Positions 27,476 to 36,545 of a stretch of 64,000 nucleotides of DNA are shown piece after piece. The first letter of the stretch is position 1. Every line of letters begins with the position of its first letter. The notes beneath the pieces were generated by a model, which saw only the letters and a list, made by a program, of their open reading frames with translations, did no database searches and was not told where the DNA came from. This DNA is from Actinoplanes subtropicus. GTDB taxonomy: Bacteria > Actinomycetota > Actinomycetes > Mycobacteriales > Micromonosporaceae. The DNA is taken from NCBI RefSeq assembly GCF_000721705.1, contig NZ_JOJL01000002.1, positions 372,001 to 436,000 of the forward strand. The letters run 5' to 3'. A program made the position numbers and the translations under genes.

Positions 27476-29064
27476 GACCGCCCCCCGCTGACCTCTTCGT
27501 ACATCTCCATCAGGAGACCGAGCAGCTGTTGGAGGTCGTCCCACGGGCCCGGGTCGAGCAGGTCCTGCACGTACGCGGGCGGGCCGGGCTCCTCGGGCGG
27601 CGCCGTGCAGACCGCGACCGCGAGTCGCCGCGCCACGCGGAGCCGCGGGTCACCGGCCGGGTCCGGGACCGGCCGGACCGCGGTGCAGATCCGCACCACC
27701 GCGCAGCCGCGCAGGGTAAGCCGGGCAAGCAACACGGCCGATTCGGTGCCGGACGGGCACGGCGGGATCAGGCTGCGGCTCGTGCAGTCGGCCAGCAGCC
27801 GGCGGACGGCCGCGGTCAGGCGGCGGGCCGCCGAGGCGAGCGCGCGTAGCCCGGCCTGGTCGGCCGGGGTGTCGTTGCCGGTGCCGGCCGGCAGGGTGAC
27901 CGCCGCTACGTCGGCGGGCAGGCCGCAGTCGCCGCGGTCGGGGATGGTCTCCAGCCGTACGGTCAGCCACTCCCGGATGCGGCGCAGGTCGGCCAGCAAC
28001 TCGGCCCGGAGCACCGGGCGCAACGGCGTGCCCCACACCAGCATCCGGCGTTCGAGGTCCCAGCCCTCGGGGGCCTCCGGGCCGCACCGGCTCACCGCCT
28101 CGGTCAGCAGCGCGGCCACGGTCGAGCGGTCCACCGGGTCGGCCCAGACGTTCTCGTCCTCGCTCGACTGCTGGAGGGCCGCCGCTGCCGTGACGATGGC
28201 CTGCCGGGCCTCGCCGAGCCGGTCTTCGACATTCTTGTCGGGCGTGCCGGCCAGGTCGTACCGGGCCACCGAGGCGGCCAGCGCGCGCAGTCGCTCGGTC
28301 ATCAGGTGGGCGGTGTCGGCGTCGGGCACGTCGTCGCCCATCCCGGCCAGGTCGTCGAGGTTGCCGGCGAATCGGGCGGCGTCGTCCTCGCCGAACGAGG
28401 GCCGATCGGCGTTGGTGGCCGCGTCCCACAGTGGTGTCGCGTAGAGGCCGAGCCGGCGTGAGCGGGTCCGGATCTCGTGGAACCTGACCGGGTCACCCAG
28501 GCACTTCACCAGCCGCGTGCCCGGGTTGGCCGCGGGCGCGTCCCACTCGAACGGGGCGAGGAGGAAGCGGTGCGACTCGACGGTCCGCGACGGCGTGCAC
28601 TCGCCGCCGCAGGAGTCGCCGGTGGGGTAGGCCGCGATGGGTTCGGCCGGCTTCTCGGCGTAGCGGACGCAGAGGCCGTAGTCGCGGAGGTCGTCGTCGC
28701 TGTCGCACGGGTCGCCGCAGTCGGTACCGAGCAGGCCGCGACGCATGTCGCGCACCAGACCGGCGACGCCGAGGCGCTCGGCCCGGTCCACCACGATGTC
28801 GTTGCCGCACGTGTCCAGGGCGTAGCCGGGCTTGACGGTGACGGTGTCCGAACCGCACGGGTCGCACACCACGTCGAGCCCGCAGACCGCACCCGACCCG
28901 TGCAGCATCCGGTTGTGCAGGCGGCTTTTCGCGGTCACGTACGTGGTGAGCGCGGTCAGGTCGTCCTCGGTCAGCAACTGCCCGGCGAAGAAGCGGGGGA
29001 GCGTCAGCCCGCCGGCCGCCTCCGTCGCCGGGGAGCAGCCGCAATCCGTGGTGGTGCTGCTCAT
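27472..29064 (-). CDS. Cys-rich eCIS operon protein with F-x-GQLL motif (2 of 3)
   Basis: The 530-residue protein has the shared N-terminal pattern LPRFFAGQLLTEDDLTALTTYV followed by KSRLHNRMLHGSGAVCGLDVVCDPCGSDTVTVKPGYALDTCGNDIVV, equivalent to matching blocks in its two neighbours. It is unusually rich in cysteine for a cytosolic actinobacterial protein (CGCS, CDPCGS, CGDPCDS, CGGEC), suggesting metal binding or disulfides. The middle is helical. The ATG at 29064 overlaps the preceding stop. Function unknown; likely a particle component. Confidence 0.6.
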   Translation of the reverse strand: MSSTTTDCGCSPATEAAGGLTLPRFFAGQLLTEDDLTALTTYVTAKSRLHNRMLHGSGAVCGLDVVCDPCGSDTVTVKPGYALDTCGNDIVVDRAERLGVAGLVRDMRRGLLGTDCGDPCDSDDDLRDYGLCVRYAEKPAEPIAAYPTGDSCGGECTPSRTVESHRFLLAPFEWDAPAANPGTRLVKCLGDPVRFHEIRTRSRRLGLYATPLWDAATNADRPSFGEDDAARFAGNLDDLAGMGDDVPDADTAHLMTERLRALAASVARYDLAGTPDKNVEDRLGEARQAIVTAAAALQQSSEDENVWADPVDRSTVAALLTEAVSRCGPEAPEGWDLERRMLVWGTPLRPVLRAELLADLRRIREWLTVRLETIPDRGDCGLPADVAAVTLPAGTGNDTPADQAGLRALASAARRLTAAVRRLLADCTSRSLIPPCPSGTESAVLLARLTLRGCAVVRICTAVRPVPDPAGDPRLRVARRLAVAVCTAPPEEPGPPAYVQDLLDPGPWDDLQQLLGLLMEMYEEVSGGRS

Positions 29065-30305
29065 GACTCACTTCCCGCGACGAAGAACCAGCTCTCGAAG
29101 ACGTCCCCGCCCGCGCCGCTGCCCGAGGTCCACGGCCCGATCCCGGACGGCGGCACCCGGCAGTCGCCCTGCCCGTGTCCGTGCTGGTGGTGGTGATGCT
29201 CGCCGATCAGCGGGACCTTGCCGCCCACGTGGGTGCCGTCGACGGGCCGGCAGCAGCGGTCGAGCACGAAGGCAGTGCGGATCGTGATGAGCACCCGGTC
29301 GTACTCCTGCAGGGTCTCCCGCGTCCGCTGCCGGTAGCGGATCTCGCGGGTGAACTCGATGTCCTCGCAGTCCTCGAACCTGCCGCCCATCCACCACGAG
29401 GTCGCGTTGCGGCCGCTGCCACCCTCGATCACCTGGATGTCGATGACGCCGTCGCGCAGGCTCGACGTACGGATCTCGTCGGAGAACCGCACCCGCAGCC
29501 CGCCGTCGTGATCGAACGTGCCGAGGATCTCCTGGGCCTCGGTCACGGAGTAGGTGTGCCCGTGCCGCCAGCTGATTCCGGTGATCACGGTGGGTACGCG
29601 CCGGCCGAACAGTCGCCGGATACACATGTGGATCTCCTCCGGTCCGATGCCTCCGCGCCAGTCCAGGTCGTCGATGCGGGCCAGCCACAGCACGGGGTTG
29701 GCGCCGCCCGCGGCCGAGTGGTCGTCCGGCTCGCCGCACGAGTCGCAGCGGCGGTCCGGCTCGGGGCGAAGTCCGGTGACCCGCACCCGGTAGGTCTCCC
29801 GGGTCCAGCCGTACTCGCAGTCCGACGAGTCGCCGCAGGCCGAGGTGAAGACCGTTCGGGTCGGCTCGACGGCCTCCTCGGCGTATTCGACGCCGATCCA
29901 GATCGTGCGGGGCGGGTGCTCGGCGTGCCGCTCCTCGGGCGGGAGCTCCCGCCAGAGGTCGATCTCCCGGTCGGCCGGCACGACGATCTCGTTGCCGTGC
30001 GCGTCGACGCCGAGCCCCGCGGTGAGCCGCATCCGCGCTCGCGGATTCCCGTGAGGTGTGGTCTCCGGCTGGGGTTGTCCGGGTGCGGCCTGCTCCTCGG
30101 TCGCCTGGGGGTGCGGCGGCTCGTCCCCCAGGATCAACAATCCGTGCGCCACGCCGTACCCGGCGAGGCACCGCATCCGCAGCTTCAGCTTCTCCCGGAA
30201 GTAGTCCTGCTCCCGCCGCAGGTCGCGCGCTCCCAGCAACTGGCCGTGGAAGTACCGCAGCCTGCGCAGATCCGGCGCCGTGAAATTCTCGGTCATCTCT
30301 GTCAT
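29061..30305 (-). CDS. eCIS operon protein with Y-F-H-GQLL motif (3 of 3)
   Basis: The 414-residue protein carries the shared start LRYFHGQLLGARDLRREQDYFREK and then CLAGYGVAHGLLI and RMRLTAGLGVDAHGNEIVVPADREIDL, parallel to the other two members. It contains several cysteines (SACGDSSDCE, RRCDSCGE, CCRP) and a His cluster (EHHHHQHGHGQGDC) near the C-terminus that could bind metal. It lies between the tail-protein gene and the Cys-rich paralogue. The ATG at 30305 is used; ATG 30296 is an alternative. Family function is unknown to me. Confidence 0.6.
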   Translation of the reverse strand: MTEMTENFTAPDLRRLRYFHGQLLGARDLRREQDYFREKLKLRMRCLAGYGVAHGLLILGDEPPHPQATEEQAAPGQPQPETTPHGNPRARMRLTAGLGVDAHGNEIVVPADREIDLWRELPPEERHAEHPPRTIWIGVEYAEEAVEPTRTVFTSACGDSSDCEYGWTRETYRVRVTGLRPEPDRRCDSCGEPDDHSAAGGANPVLWLARIDDLDWRGGIGPEEIHMCIRRLFGRRVPTVITGISWRHGHTYSVTEAQEILGTFDHDGGLRVRFSDEIRTSSLRDGVIDIQVIEGGSGRNATSWWMGGRFEDCEDIEFTREIRYRQRTRETLQEYDRVLITIRTAFVLDRCCRPVDGTHVGGKVPLIGEHHHHQHGHGQGDCRVPPSGIGPWTSGSGAGGDVFESWFFVAGSES

Positions 30306-30312
30306 CCCTCAC

Positions 30313-32202
30313 TCACCAGGCCACGGACGTCACGCCCACCACGGCGCGCTCGCCCACCGTCATCGCTCGGCAGGGTCCCCGCCGGCTGCCCGCCAGCACG
30401 CTCTGCCGGTTGAGCCGCAGCGGCTCGGCCCCCGCCACCGGTCCCAGCACCGCCGCCGGCAGCGGCTCGAAGGCCGTGTCCACCCCCACCACCGACCGCA
30501 CCCCGACCACCCAGCCCGAGCCGCCGTCGCGGACCTCGGCCACGGTGTGCGCCGGCGTCTGCGACCGCACCAGCCGTTCCAGCGCCGCCTTGCCGGCCCG
30601 CGCGGGCAACGAGACCCGCAGCCGGTAGGCGTGCTCCCGCAGCGGATCCCCGTAGGGATCGCCCAGGCTGTTCAGCGGCGACCCGGCCAGCGGGGACCCG
30701 AGCCGGACCCGGGCCCGGGACCGCCCGAACAGCCGCCCGGCGCCGAGCGCCCCGTCCGTGCCGACGCGCAGCCAGCTCCGTTCCGCAGCCAGCTCGTCGA
30801 TCACCGGCTCGGCGCCGAACACGATCCGCACCGCCTCGCGCACCGCGGCCGGCGTTCCGCGCCCTCGGAACAGCGCCGGCGCCGCCGCGATCAGCGCCCG
30901 CCGGGTGTCCGCGTCCCATCCGGCCTCGAACCCGATCCCCAGCAGCCCGCCCAGCCAGGGCAGCAACTCGCCGGGGACGTTCGTCCCGTCGAGCAGCGCC
31001 GGGTAGCGCTCGACCACCCGGTCGATCTCGGCCAGGGTCGAGTCGAACAGCGACAGGAACCGTTCGGCGAAGTCGTCGGCCAGCGGGTCGTCCCGGAACG
31101 CCGCCGGCAGCAGATCGGCGCTTGTCCGACGGGGGAAGTCGAGCCGGATCCGCCGCACGACCGGCGTCTCGGCGCCGTCCGAGGCCAGGGCCAGCCGTAG
31201 CTGGAGATAGCGCCCCGGCGGCTGGTCGATCAGCACGTCGGTGGCCCCGGCGGGCGCCTGCTGCCAGTCGGACTCGGCCGGTGGGTCGTCCTCGGTGACC
31301 GCCACGGACGCCTGCACCGTGGTGCCCGCCGGCAGATCGGCGTCGATCCGTATCCGGTGCCACCGGCACCGTGACACTCCGCTGTCGAGCGCCGTCGTCG
31401 CCAGCCGTCCCGTCCTCGCATAGGCGCCGCTCGACGACGTGGGTGGTTCGTCGAGCGGCCGTCCCAGCCAGTCGAAGCAATCGGTCCCCGCGTCCGCGTT
31501 GAGCGTCTCGGGCCGTCCGAGACAGAACCCATCGGTCCCGGCCGAGACGAGATCGCTGGGTGGAAGCGCCGCGGCCAGTTCGGCCGTCGTCGCCCGCACC
31601 GGCCGGGCTCCGATCCGCTCGGCGACCCAGATCCGCAGCTGCCCGTCATCCTCGCCGAGCAGCCAGACCGTCCGGTCCGGGCCGAGCCGCAGGCCGGCCA
31701 GGCGTCCCTCGATCTCCGTGCGCCACGCACGCTGGGCGTCGCCGACCGGGGTGTACGCGCGCAGCACGGTTCCCTGTTCCCCGGCCACCAGGATGACTCC
31801 GCCCGGGGCCACCGCGAGCAGGGCGGCACCGGCCCGCTCGACCACCCCGGTGAGCATCTCCCCCTCCCGCCACCAGACGTGCACCCGCCCGTCGGACCGG
31901 ATCGCGGCGACCCAGTGCCCCGAGGCTGCTACCGCCTCCACGGGGTCCGAGCGGACCGGTGCGAAGCCGGCGCCGCATCCGTCGCGGCGCAGCAGTCCCG
32001 AGGCGGTGGCCAGATACCAGCCACCCGAGCACGCGGGCGCCAGCCGCCGGTCGGGGAACCACGGCAGCAGGCTCGCCCGGTCGGGCCCGTCGGGGTCCGC
32101 ACCCGCTCGTGGCAGCCGCACCCCGGCCGGGTCGTCGAGCCCGGCCAGCGTGCTCTCGGCCGCGTCCCAGCCGACATGGGCGTCCAGGAGCCGGAACGTC
32201 AC
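30313..32202 (-). CDS. eCIS tail protein with TIGR02242-like (P2 gpI-like) domain
   Basis: The 629-residue protein has a beta-propeller-like N-terminal half (repeats such as GWYLATASGLLRRDGC, HWVAAIRSDGRVHVWW, VILVAGEQGTVLRAYTP). The second half matches the phage tail-protein domain of eCIS baseplates: ADLLPAAFRDDP, DDFAERFLSLFDSTLAEIDR, LPWLGGLLGIGF and ALFRGRGTPAAVREAVRIVFG. It likely connects baseplate wedges with fibres. The GTG at 32202 overlaps the stop of the J-like gene, whereas the longer in-frame start would intrude into that gene. Confidence 0.8.
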   Translation of the reverse strand: MTFRLLDAHVGWDAAESTLAGLDDPAGVRLPRAGADPDGPDRASLLPWFPDRRLAPACSGGWYLATASGLLRRDGCGAGFAPVRSDPVEAVAASGHWVAAIRSDGRVHVWWREGEMLTGVVERAGAALLAVAPGGVILVAGEQGTVLRAYTPVGDAQRAWRTEIEGRLAGLRLGPDRTVWLLGEDDGQLRIWVAERIGARPVRATTAELAAALPPSDLVSAGTDGFCLGRPETLNADAGTDCFDWLGRPLDEPPTSSSGAYARTGRLATTALDSGVSRCRWHRIRIDADLPAGTTVQASVAVTEDDPPAESDWQQAPAGATDVLIDQPPGRYLQLRLALASDGAETPVVRRIRLDFPRRTSADLLPAAFRDDPLADDFAERFLSLFDSTLAEIDRVVERYPALLDGTNVPGELLPWLGGLLGIGFEAGWDADTRRALIAAAPALFRGRGTPAAVREAVRIVFGAEPVIDELAAERSWLRVGTDGALGAGRLFGRSRARVRLGSPLAGSPLNSLGDPYGDPLREHAYRLRVSLPARAGKAALERLVRSQTPAHTVAEVRDGGSGWVVGVRSVVGVDTAFEPLPAAVLGPVAGAEPLRLNRQSVLAGSRRGPCRAMTVGERAVVGVTSVAW

Positions 32203-34190
32203 GACGCACCTCCGTCCGGGTCGCTCACCGGGATCAGGACCGGCCGCTCGGCCCAGGGCAACGCGTGCGGGCGCAGCGCCGCGTCCGTGCACGGCGGCAC
32301 GCGGCGGCCGTCCAGCAGCACCCGGAGGCCGGGCACCGCGCGTACGCCGGGAACGTCGAGCAAGCGGCGGACCAGAGTGACGTAGGGCAGCGGCGCACCC
32401 AGCGGCCAGCCGTTGCCGTCGCCGCCACCGGTGATCGGATGGAGGTAGGCCAGCACGGCGTCGCCGGCGGCCTGGAAGATCCCGGCCCGGTCGAGCCGCG
32501 GATCCACGGCCAGGCGCGCCTCGATGCGGACCCGCTGATAGACCGGGGCCGCCGCCGCCACCCGGACCCCGGCCGGGGCCGAGGCGCCGGTGAGGTGGTT
32601 CTCCACCGCGGTCAGGTCGGCGTTCGTGGGCACCGGCGGACCGTCCACGCCGGTCGGCTCCGGCACCACGAGGACCGCCACCACGCCGGGGGAGGAGACG
32701 GCCGGCCGGCCCGGGTCGAGCCCGGCCACGCCGTGCGCCCGGGCCACCAGCGTGCCCGGCGCGCCCAGGGCCAGCTGGGCGTAGTCGGCCGCGGTGACCG
32801 CCCGGCCGCCGGCCCGCAGCTCGGCCGGCCCGCGGCCCAGCACGTCGGCCACCGGCTCGGGGTCGGAGCCGCCGGTCGCCGGGTCGGCGTTGGCGACGCC
32901 GGTGACGTCGGGCAGCGAGGTGACGGTCGCGTTGATCGCCCCGGCCGCGACCCGGCCCGCGGAGCCGCCACCGACGCGGTACGCGGTCGCGCGCACGTTG
33001 CGGAAGCCGGGCGGCACCTTGGCTCCCCGCACGCCGTCGCCGAACGTCACCTCGCCGGTCGCGTGGTCGACCGTGAAGACGCGGGCGTCGCCGGTCTGGC
33101 CGGCGAGGCTCCGGACCTCACGCCAGCGCGCCGCGACCGGCGGGTCGCCGGCCAGGTCGTCGTCCACTTCGATGACCGCGCTGCCGGGCACGATCGGCGT
33201 GCCGGACAGGCGCATCCGGGTGCGGCCGTCGGCTGGGCCGCCCGGGATCGGCAGCAGCGCCTCGTCCCGGATCGTGCGGACCGCGACGGCCGGCACGGCG
33301 TTCAGCCGCACGGCCGTGAGCGCGGGCGGGGTGGCGTACGCCCCGTGGTTGAGCGAGACCCGCAGCCAGCGCAGCAGCGGAAGCGGCCGGGTGCCGGGCG
33401 GCCGTCCGGGCCGCCAGGTGCCGGGCAGCCGCAGCTCGACCGTGCCCGAGGTGCGCAGACCGGCGGTGTCGTCCCGGATCACCTCCAGGGCAAGAGAGCG
33501 GCCGCCGTCCAGAACCGACCACGCGAGCAGGGGGGCGAGCCCGGTCGGGGCCGGGCCGCCGGGCTGGGCCACGATCTCGACGGTGAGCCGGGGGTACGGT
33601 GCGACCGGGCCGGAGAGCCCGAGCCAGAGCGCGTCGCCGGGCTGGGGATGGTCGCCGAACGGCCGGAACGTGCCCCCGCCGACCGGATCCAGCCGTCCCG
33701 CGGTGCCGGTGAGCGTGGCCGCCAAGGTGGCCGGGGTGGCCCACAGGTCGCGCTGCGTCTCGAAGACGATCTGCCCGCCCGCGCCCGGCGCCGGCGACGC
33801 CGCCCCGGCCTGGAAACCGGCCGGCACGAGCACCGACGCGCCGTCGGCGGGAGTGACCGTGAACTGCAGCACGGCCTCGGCCGGCGCGGCGGCCAGGGGC
33901 GTCAGGCCGGCGATCCGCAACTGTTCGGTGAGCAGCTTTTCGGGCAGCCGGTTGAGCCGTTGCCGCACCGGCTCGGCCTGGGCGGCGAAGACCTCGACCA
34001 GCGCGCTGCCCGCATCGGCCGGCCCGGGGTCGCTCCACTCGGGCGTGTACGCCGGAATCCGCGCCCGGATGGCGTCGCGGATCGCCGCGCGCCGGTCGTC
34101 GACCAGCGCGGGTTGCCGCCCGCTCGGCCCGGGCCGCAGCGGAGGCACCTCGCCCCCGGCCTCGCGGCCCCACCAGATCTCGCCGGTCAT
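32199..34190 (-). CDS. Baseplate J-like assembly protein (paralogue 1, Afp12-like)
   Basis: This 663-residue protein belongs to the putative baseplate assembly family (TIGR02243/gpJ-like). Recognisable blocks: YTPEWSDPGPADAGSALVEVFAAQAEPVRQRLNRLPEKLL at the N-terminus, FTVDHATGEVTFGDGVRG in the middle, and VTAADYAQLALGAPGTLVARA, YLHPITGGGDGNGWPLGAPL and VPGVRAVPGLRVLLDG at the C-terminus. It builds the baseplate wedge around hub and sheath. It lies 13 bp downstream of a second J-like gene. Confidence 0.85.
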   Translation of the reverse strand: MTGEIWWGREAGGEVPPLRPGPSGRQPALVDDRRAAIRDAIRARIPAYTPEWSDPGPADAGSALVEVFAAQAEPVRQRLNRLPEKLLTEQLRIAGLTPLAAAPAEAVLQFTVTPADGASVLVPAGFQAGAASPAPGAGGQIVFETQRDLWATPATLAATLTGTAGRLDPVGGGTFRPFGDHPQPGDALWLGLSGPVAPYPRLTVEIVAQPGGPAPTGLAPLLAWSVLDGGRSLALEVIRDDTAGLRTSGTVELRLPGTWRPGRPPGTRPLPLLRWLRVSLNHGAYATPPALTAVRLNAVPAVAVRTIRDEALLPIPGGPADGRTRMRLSGTPIVPGSAVIEVDDDLAGDPPVAARWREVRSLAGQTGDARVFTVDHATGEVTFGDGVRGAKVPPGFRNVRATAYRVGGGSAGRVAAGAINATVTSLPDVTGVANADPATGGSDPEPVADVLGRGPAELRAGGRAVTAADYAQLALGAPGTLVARAHGVAGLDPGRPAVSSPGVVAVLVVPEPTGVDGPPVPTNADLTAVENHLTGASAPAGVRVAAAAPVYQRVRIEARLAVDPRLDRAGIFQAAGDAVLAYLHPITGGGDGNGWPLGAPLPYVTLVRRLLDVPGVRAVPGLRVLLDGRRVPPCTDAALRPHALPWAERPVLIPVSDPDGGAS

Positions 34191-34203
34191 GGCGTCCCTC
34201 CCC

Positions 34204-36135
34204 TCAGGACAGTCCGGGCCCGGCCGGCGCGGCGACCAGGCGCAGCGTCGTCGTGGTCAGGGCGGGCAGTTCGCCGGGGCGCAGCCCGGTGTCGGTGCAG
34301 TCCTCGGCCGGTGCGGCGCCGTCGAGCCCGACCGCGACCGCGGCCACCTCGGCGTCGTCGCCGAGGGCGGCCTGCGCGACGCGGACCAGCGCGGTCGGCC
34401 GCAGGGGCGAGCCGAACGGCCAGCCGGCGCCGTCGTCGCCACCGGTCAGCGGGTCGAGGTAGCGGCGCAGCGCCAGGCGCAGCGTCGCGCGGACCGCGGC
34501 CGGGTCGGCCGGCCGCCCGCGCACGTCGGCGCGCAACGCCACATCCCGGTATGTCGGCGCCGAGACGAACAGCTCGGTGCCCAGCAGGCGCGCCTTGCCG
34601 AGCCAGGCGCGGACCGCGGCGAGCGTGCCGGGGTCGGGCACCACGGCCGGGGAGACGGCCGGGTCGGCGATCAGGGTGTCGGGCACGGCCGGGACGATCC
34701 GCACGGTCACCGCGCCCGGCACGGTCGTGCCCGGGTACGCCGGATGCGCGCCCACCGCCACGTCGCACCGGGCCACCGCCACGCCCGGGGTGCGCCGGGC
34801 CAGCTCGTCGAAATCGGCCGCCGTCACCGCCCGGCGCACCTCGGCCAGATCGCCGGCCGCCCGGGCCCGAGCCTGCTCGACGGTCTCCGCCTCCCGGCCG
34901 CCCTCGGCCGCGACGACGTTGCGGGCCGATACCAGCGAGCCCGGCACCGGGTCCCCGACGGGCACCCAGGTCGTGGTGCGGCCGCCGTTCCCCACCGTGC
35001 CACCACCTCGCGTCCAGGCCACGGTCACCGCGTCGTCGCCGGCGTCCGGCACGGGGATGCCGCCGGTGAGCCCGTCGCCGAACACGATCGCGCCCGCCGC
35101 CCGGTCGATCCTGAAGACCCGTTCGCCCGGCCCGGTGAACGCCCACCCGGGCACCGCCCGCCACGGCTCGGCCTCGCCCCGGCGGCGGATCGTCACCTCG
35201 GCGTCGAGCAGCGTGCCCGCCGCCTCCGGCAGCACCAGGCGCTCGCCGGGGAGCCGCAGCCAGGCGCCGACCTGCGCGGCCAGCTCCGGTCCGGCAGCCA
35301 CGCGCGACTCGACCTGCCGGGCCGTGCCGGCGTTGGGCACCGCCTGGACGAGCATGGGCGGCGAGGCGAACGTGCCGGCCGCGGTGCTGACCCGCAGCCC
35401 GGCGGCACCCGGTCCGGACAGCCGGACGATCCCCGAGCGGCGCAGGCCGGCCGTCCCGTCGTCGACCTCCGGAACCGGCCGCGTCCAGGACGACTCGGGG
35501 TCGAACCAGGCCCACTCCAGCACGGCCGGGGGCGGCACGTCGGCGACGGCGTCCGGGTGCCACGAGGGCGGCGCCGGGGAGTCGAGCTCGATCAGCAGCG
35601 TCAGGCCGGCCTCGGCCGGGCCGGAAGCCAGCGGCAGGATCAGGCGGAACTCGGCCGCCGAGCCGTCGGCCGGCAGCAGCGGGACACCCCGGCCGGCGAG
35701 CAGATCGGCCGTCCGGTCCCGCCCGCCGGCCACCACCCGCACCGGTGCGTCGGTGAGCGGTAGCACGGCCAGGGCGTCGTCCAGGGTGAACCGCACCTGC
35801 TGAGCCGCGTCGCGGGCCAGCACGGTGCCGGCCGGGAGCAGGCCGCCGTCCGGTTCGATCGACGGCTGGAGCACCGTCGCGGCCGGGCGGGCCGGTCGCG
35901 GCAGGTCGACGCCGAGCAGCCGCAGGATCGCCAGCACCAGCTCGTCCGGCACCTGGTCGAGGAAGTAGAGGCGTTGCTCGAGCAGGTAGGCCAGCAACTC
36001 CAGAACGGTGACGCCGGGATCGACCGGAGCGTGCAGCGTCCATCGCCCACCCGACGCGGCCGGGATGCGGCGCCGGGCCGCCTCGGTCAGCGTCTCCCAG
36101 GTGAGGTCGTCCAGGACGAGCGGCGGCAGCGTCAT
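34204..36135 (-). CDS. Baseplate J-like assembly protein (paralogue 2, Afp11-like)
   Basis: The 643-residue protein shares the J-like layout with its downstream neighbour: VDPGVTVLELLAYLLEQRLYFLDQVPDELVLAILRLLGV, then FRIDRAAGAIVFGDGLTGG, then VTAADFDELARRTPGVAVARC and RRYLDPLTGGDDGAGWPFGSPL. AFP-like particles carry two wedge proteins (Afp11 and Afp12), and this pair probably fills those roles. The ATG at 36135 overlaps the gp25 stop. Confidence 0.82.
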   Translation of the reverse strand: MTLPPLVLDDLTWETLTEAARRRIPAASGGRWTLHAPVDPGVTVLELLAYLLEQRLYFLDQVPDELVLAILRLLGVDLPRPARPAATVLQPSIEPDGGLLPAGTVLARDAAQQVRFTLDDALAVLPLTDAPVRVVAGGRDRTADLLAGRGVPLLPADGSAAEFRLILPLASGPAEAGLTLLIELDSPAPPSWHPDAVADVPPPAVLEWAWFDPESSWTRPVPEVDDGTAGLRRSGIVRLSGPGAAGLRVSTAAGTFASPPMLVQAVPNAGTARQVESRVAAGPELAAQVGAWLRLPGERLVLPEAAGTLLDAEVTIRRRGEAEPWRAVPGWAFTGPGERVFRIDRAAGAIVFGDGLTGGIPVPDAGDDAVTVAWTRGGGTVGNGGRTTTWVPVGDPVPGSLVSARNVVAAEGGREAETVEQARARAAGDLAEVRRAVTAADFDELARRTPGVAVARCDVAVGAHPAYPGTTVPGAVTVRIVPAVPDTLIADPAVSPAVVPDPGTLAAVRAWLGKARLLGTELFVSAPTYRDVALRADVRGRPADPAAVRATLRLALRRYLDPLTGGDDGAGWPFGSPLRPTALVRVAQAALGDDAEVAAVAVGLDGAAPAEDCTDTGLRPGELPALTTTTLRLVAAPAGPGLS

Positions 36136-36545
36136 GAGCCGGCCCCCGTAACGCCCAGATAGAAGGGGAAGACCAGGTTGGCCTTCGTATTGCTGTGCCG
36201 GATGTGGTACGCGATCCGCACGTCCACCCGTCCGGTTCCGACCTGCTCGGCGTGCACCTCGTCGAGCTCGATCCGGGGCTCGAAGGCCAGCACCGCCTCC
36301 CGCACCGAGTCCTCCAGGTCGCGCAGGTTCTGCGCGCTGCCCGGCGCGAACAACAGCTCGGGGGCGCGCGTGCCCAGATCCGGCCGCATCACCCGTTCGC
36401 CGCGCGCGGTCAGCAGCAACGCCAGCAGGCAGTCGTGGATGCTGTCGGCGCCGGAGACGTACGGCAGGCGCCCGGTCTCGTCGGGCAGGATCGGGAAGCG
36501 CCAGCCGGTGCCGGTGAAGTCGGTGCCGCTGAGGTCGTCGCTCAC
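36132..36545 (-). CDS. gp25-like baseplate wedge protein (Afp9-like)
   Basis: The 137-residue protein has the gpW/gp25 fold signature: GTGWRFPILPDETGRLPYVSG, DSIHDCLLALLLTARGERVMRPDLGT, LRDLEDSVREAVLAFEPRIEL, and a C-terminal beta segment with VRIAYHIRHSNTKANLVFPF. It is a core baseplate component that initiates sheath assembly in phages and related systems. The GTG at 36545 overlaps the spike gene's stop (GTGA). Confidence 0.88.
   Translation of the reverse strand: MSDDLSGTDFTGTGWRFPILPDETGRLPYVSGADSIHDCLLALLLTARGERVMRPDLGTRAPELLFAPGSAQNLRDLEDSVREAVLAFEPRIELDEVHAEQVGTGRVDVRIAYHIRHSNTKANLVFPFYLGVTGAGS

Noticed and set aside
31959..35763. Two plus-strand frames over 980 codons across the J-like baseplate genes
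   Set aside because: They are antisense to well-supported baseplate genes and lack any family motif.
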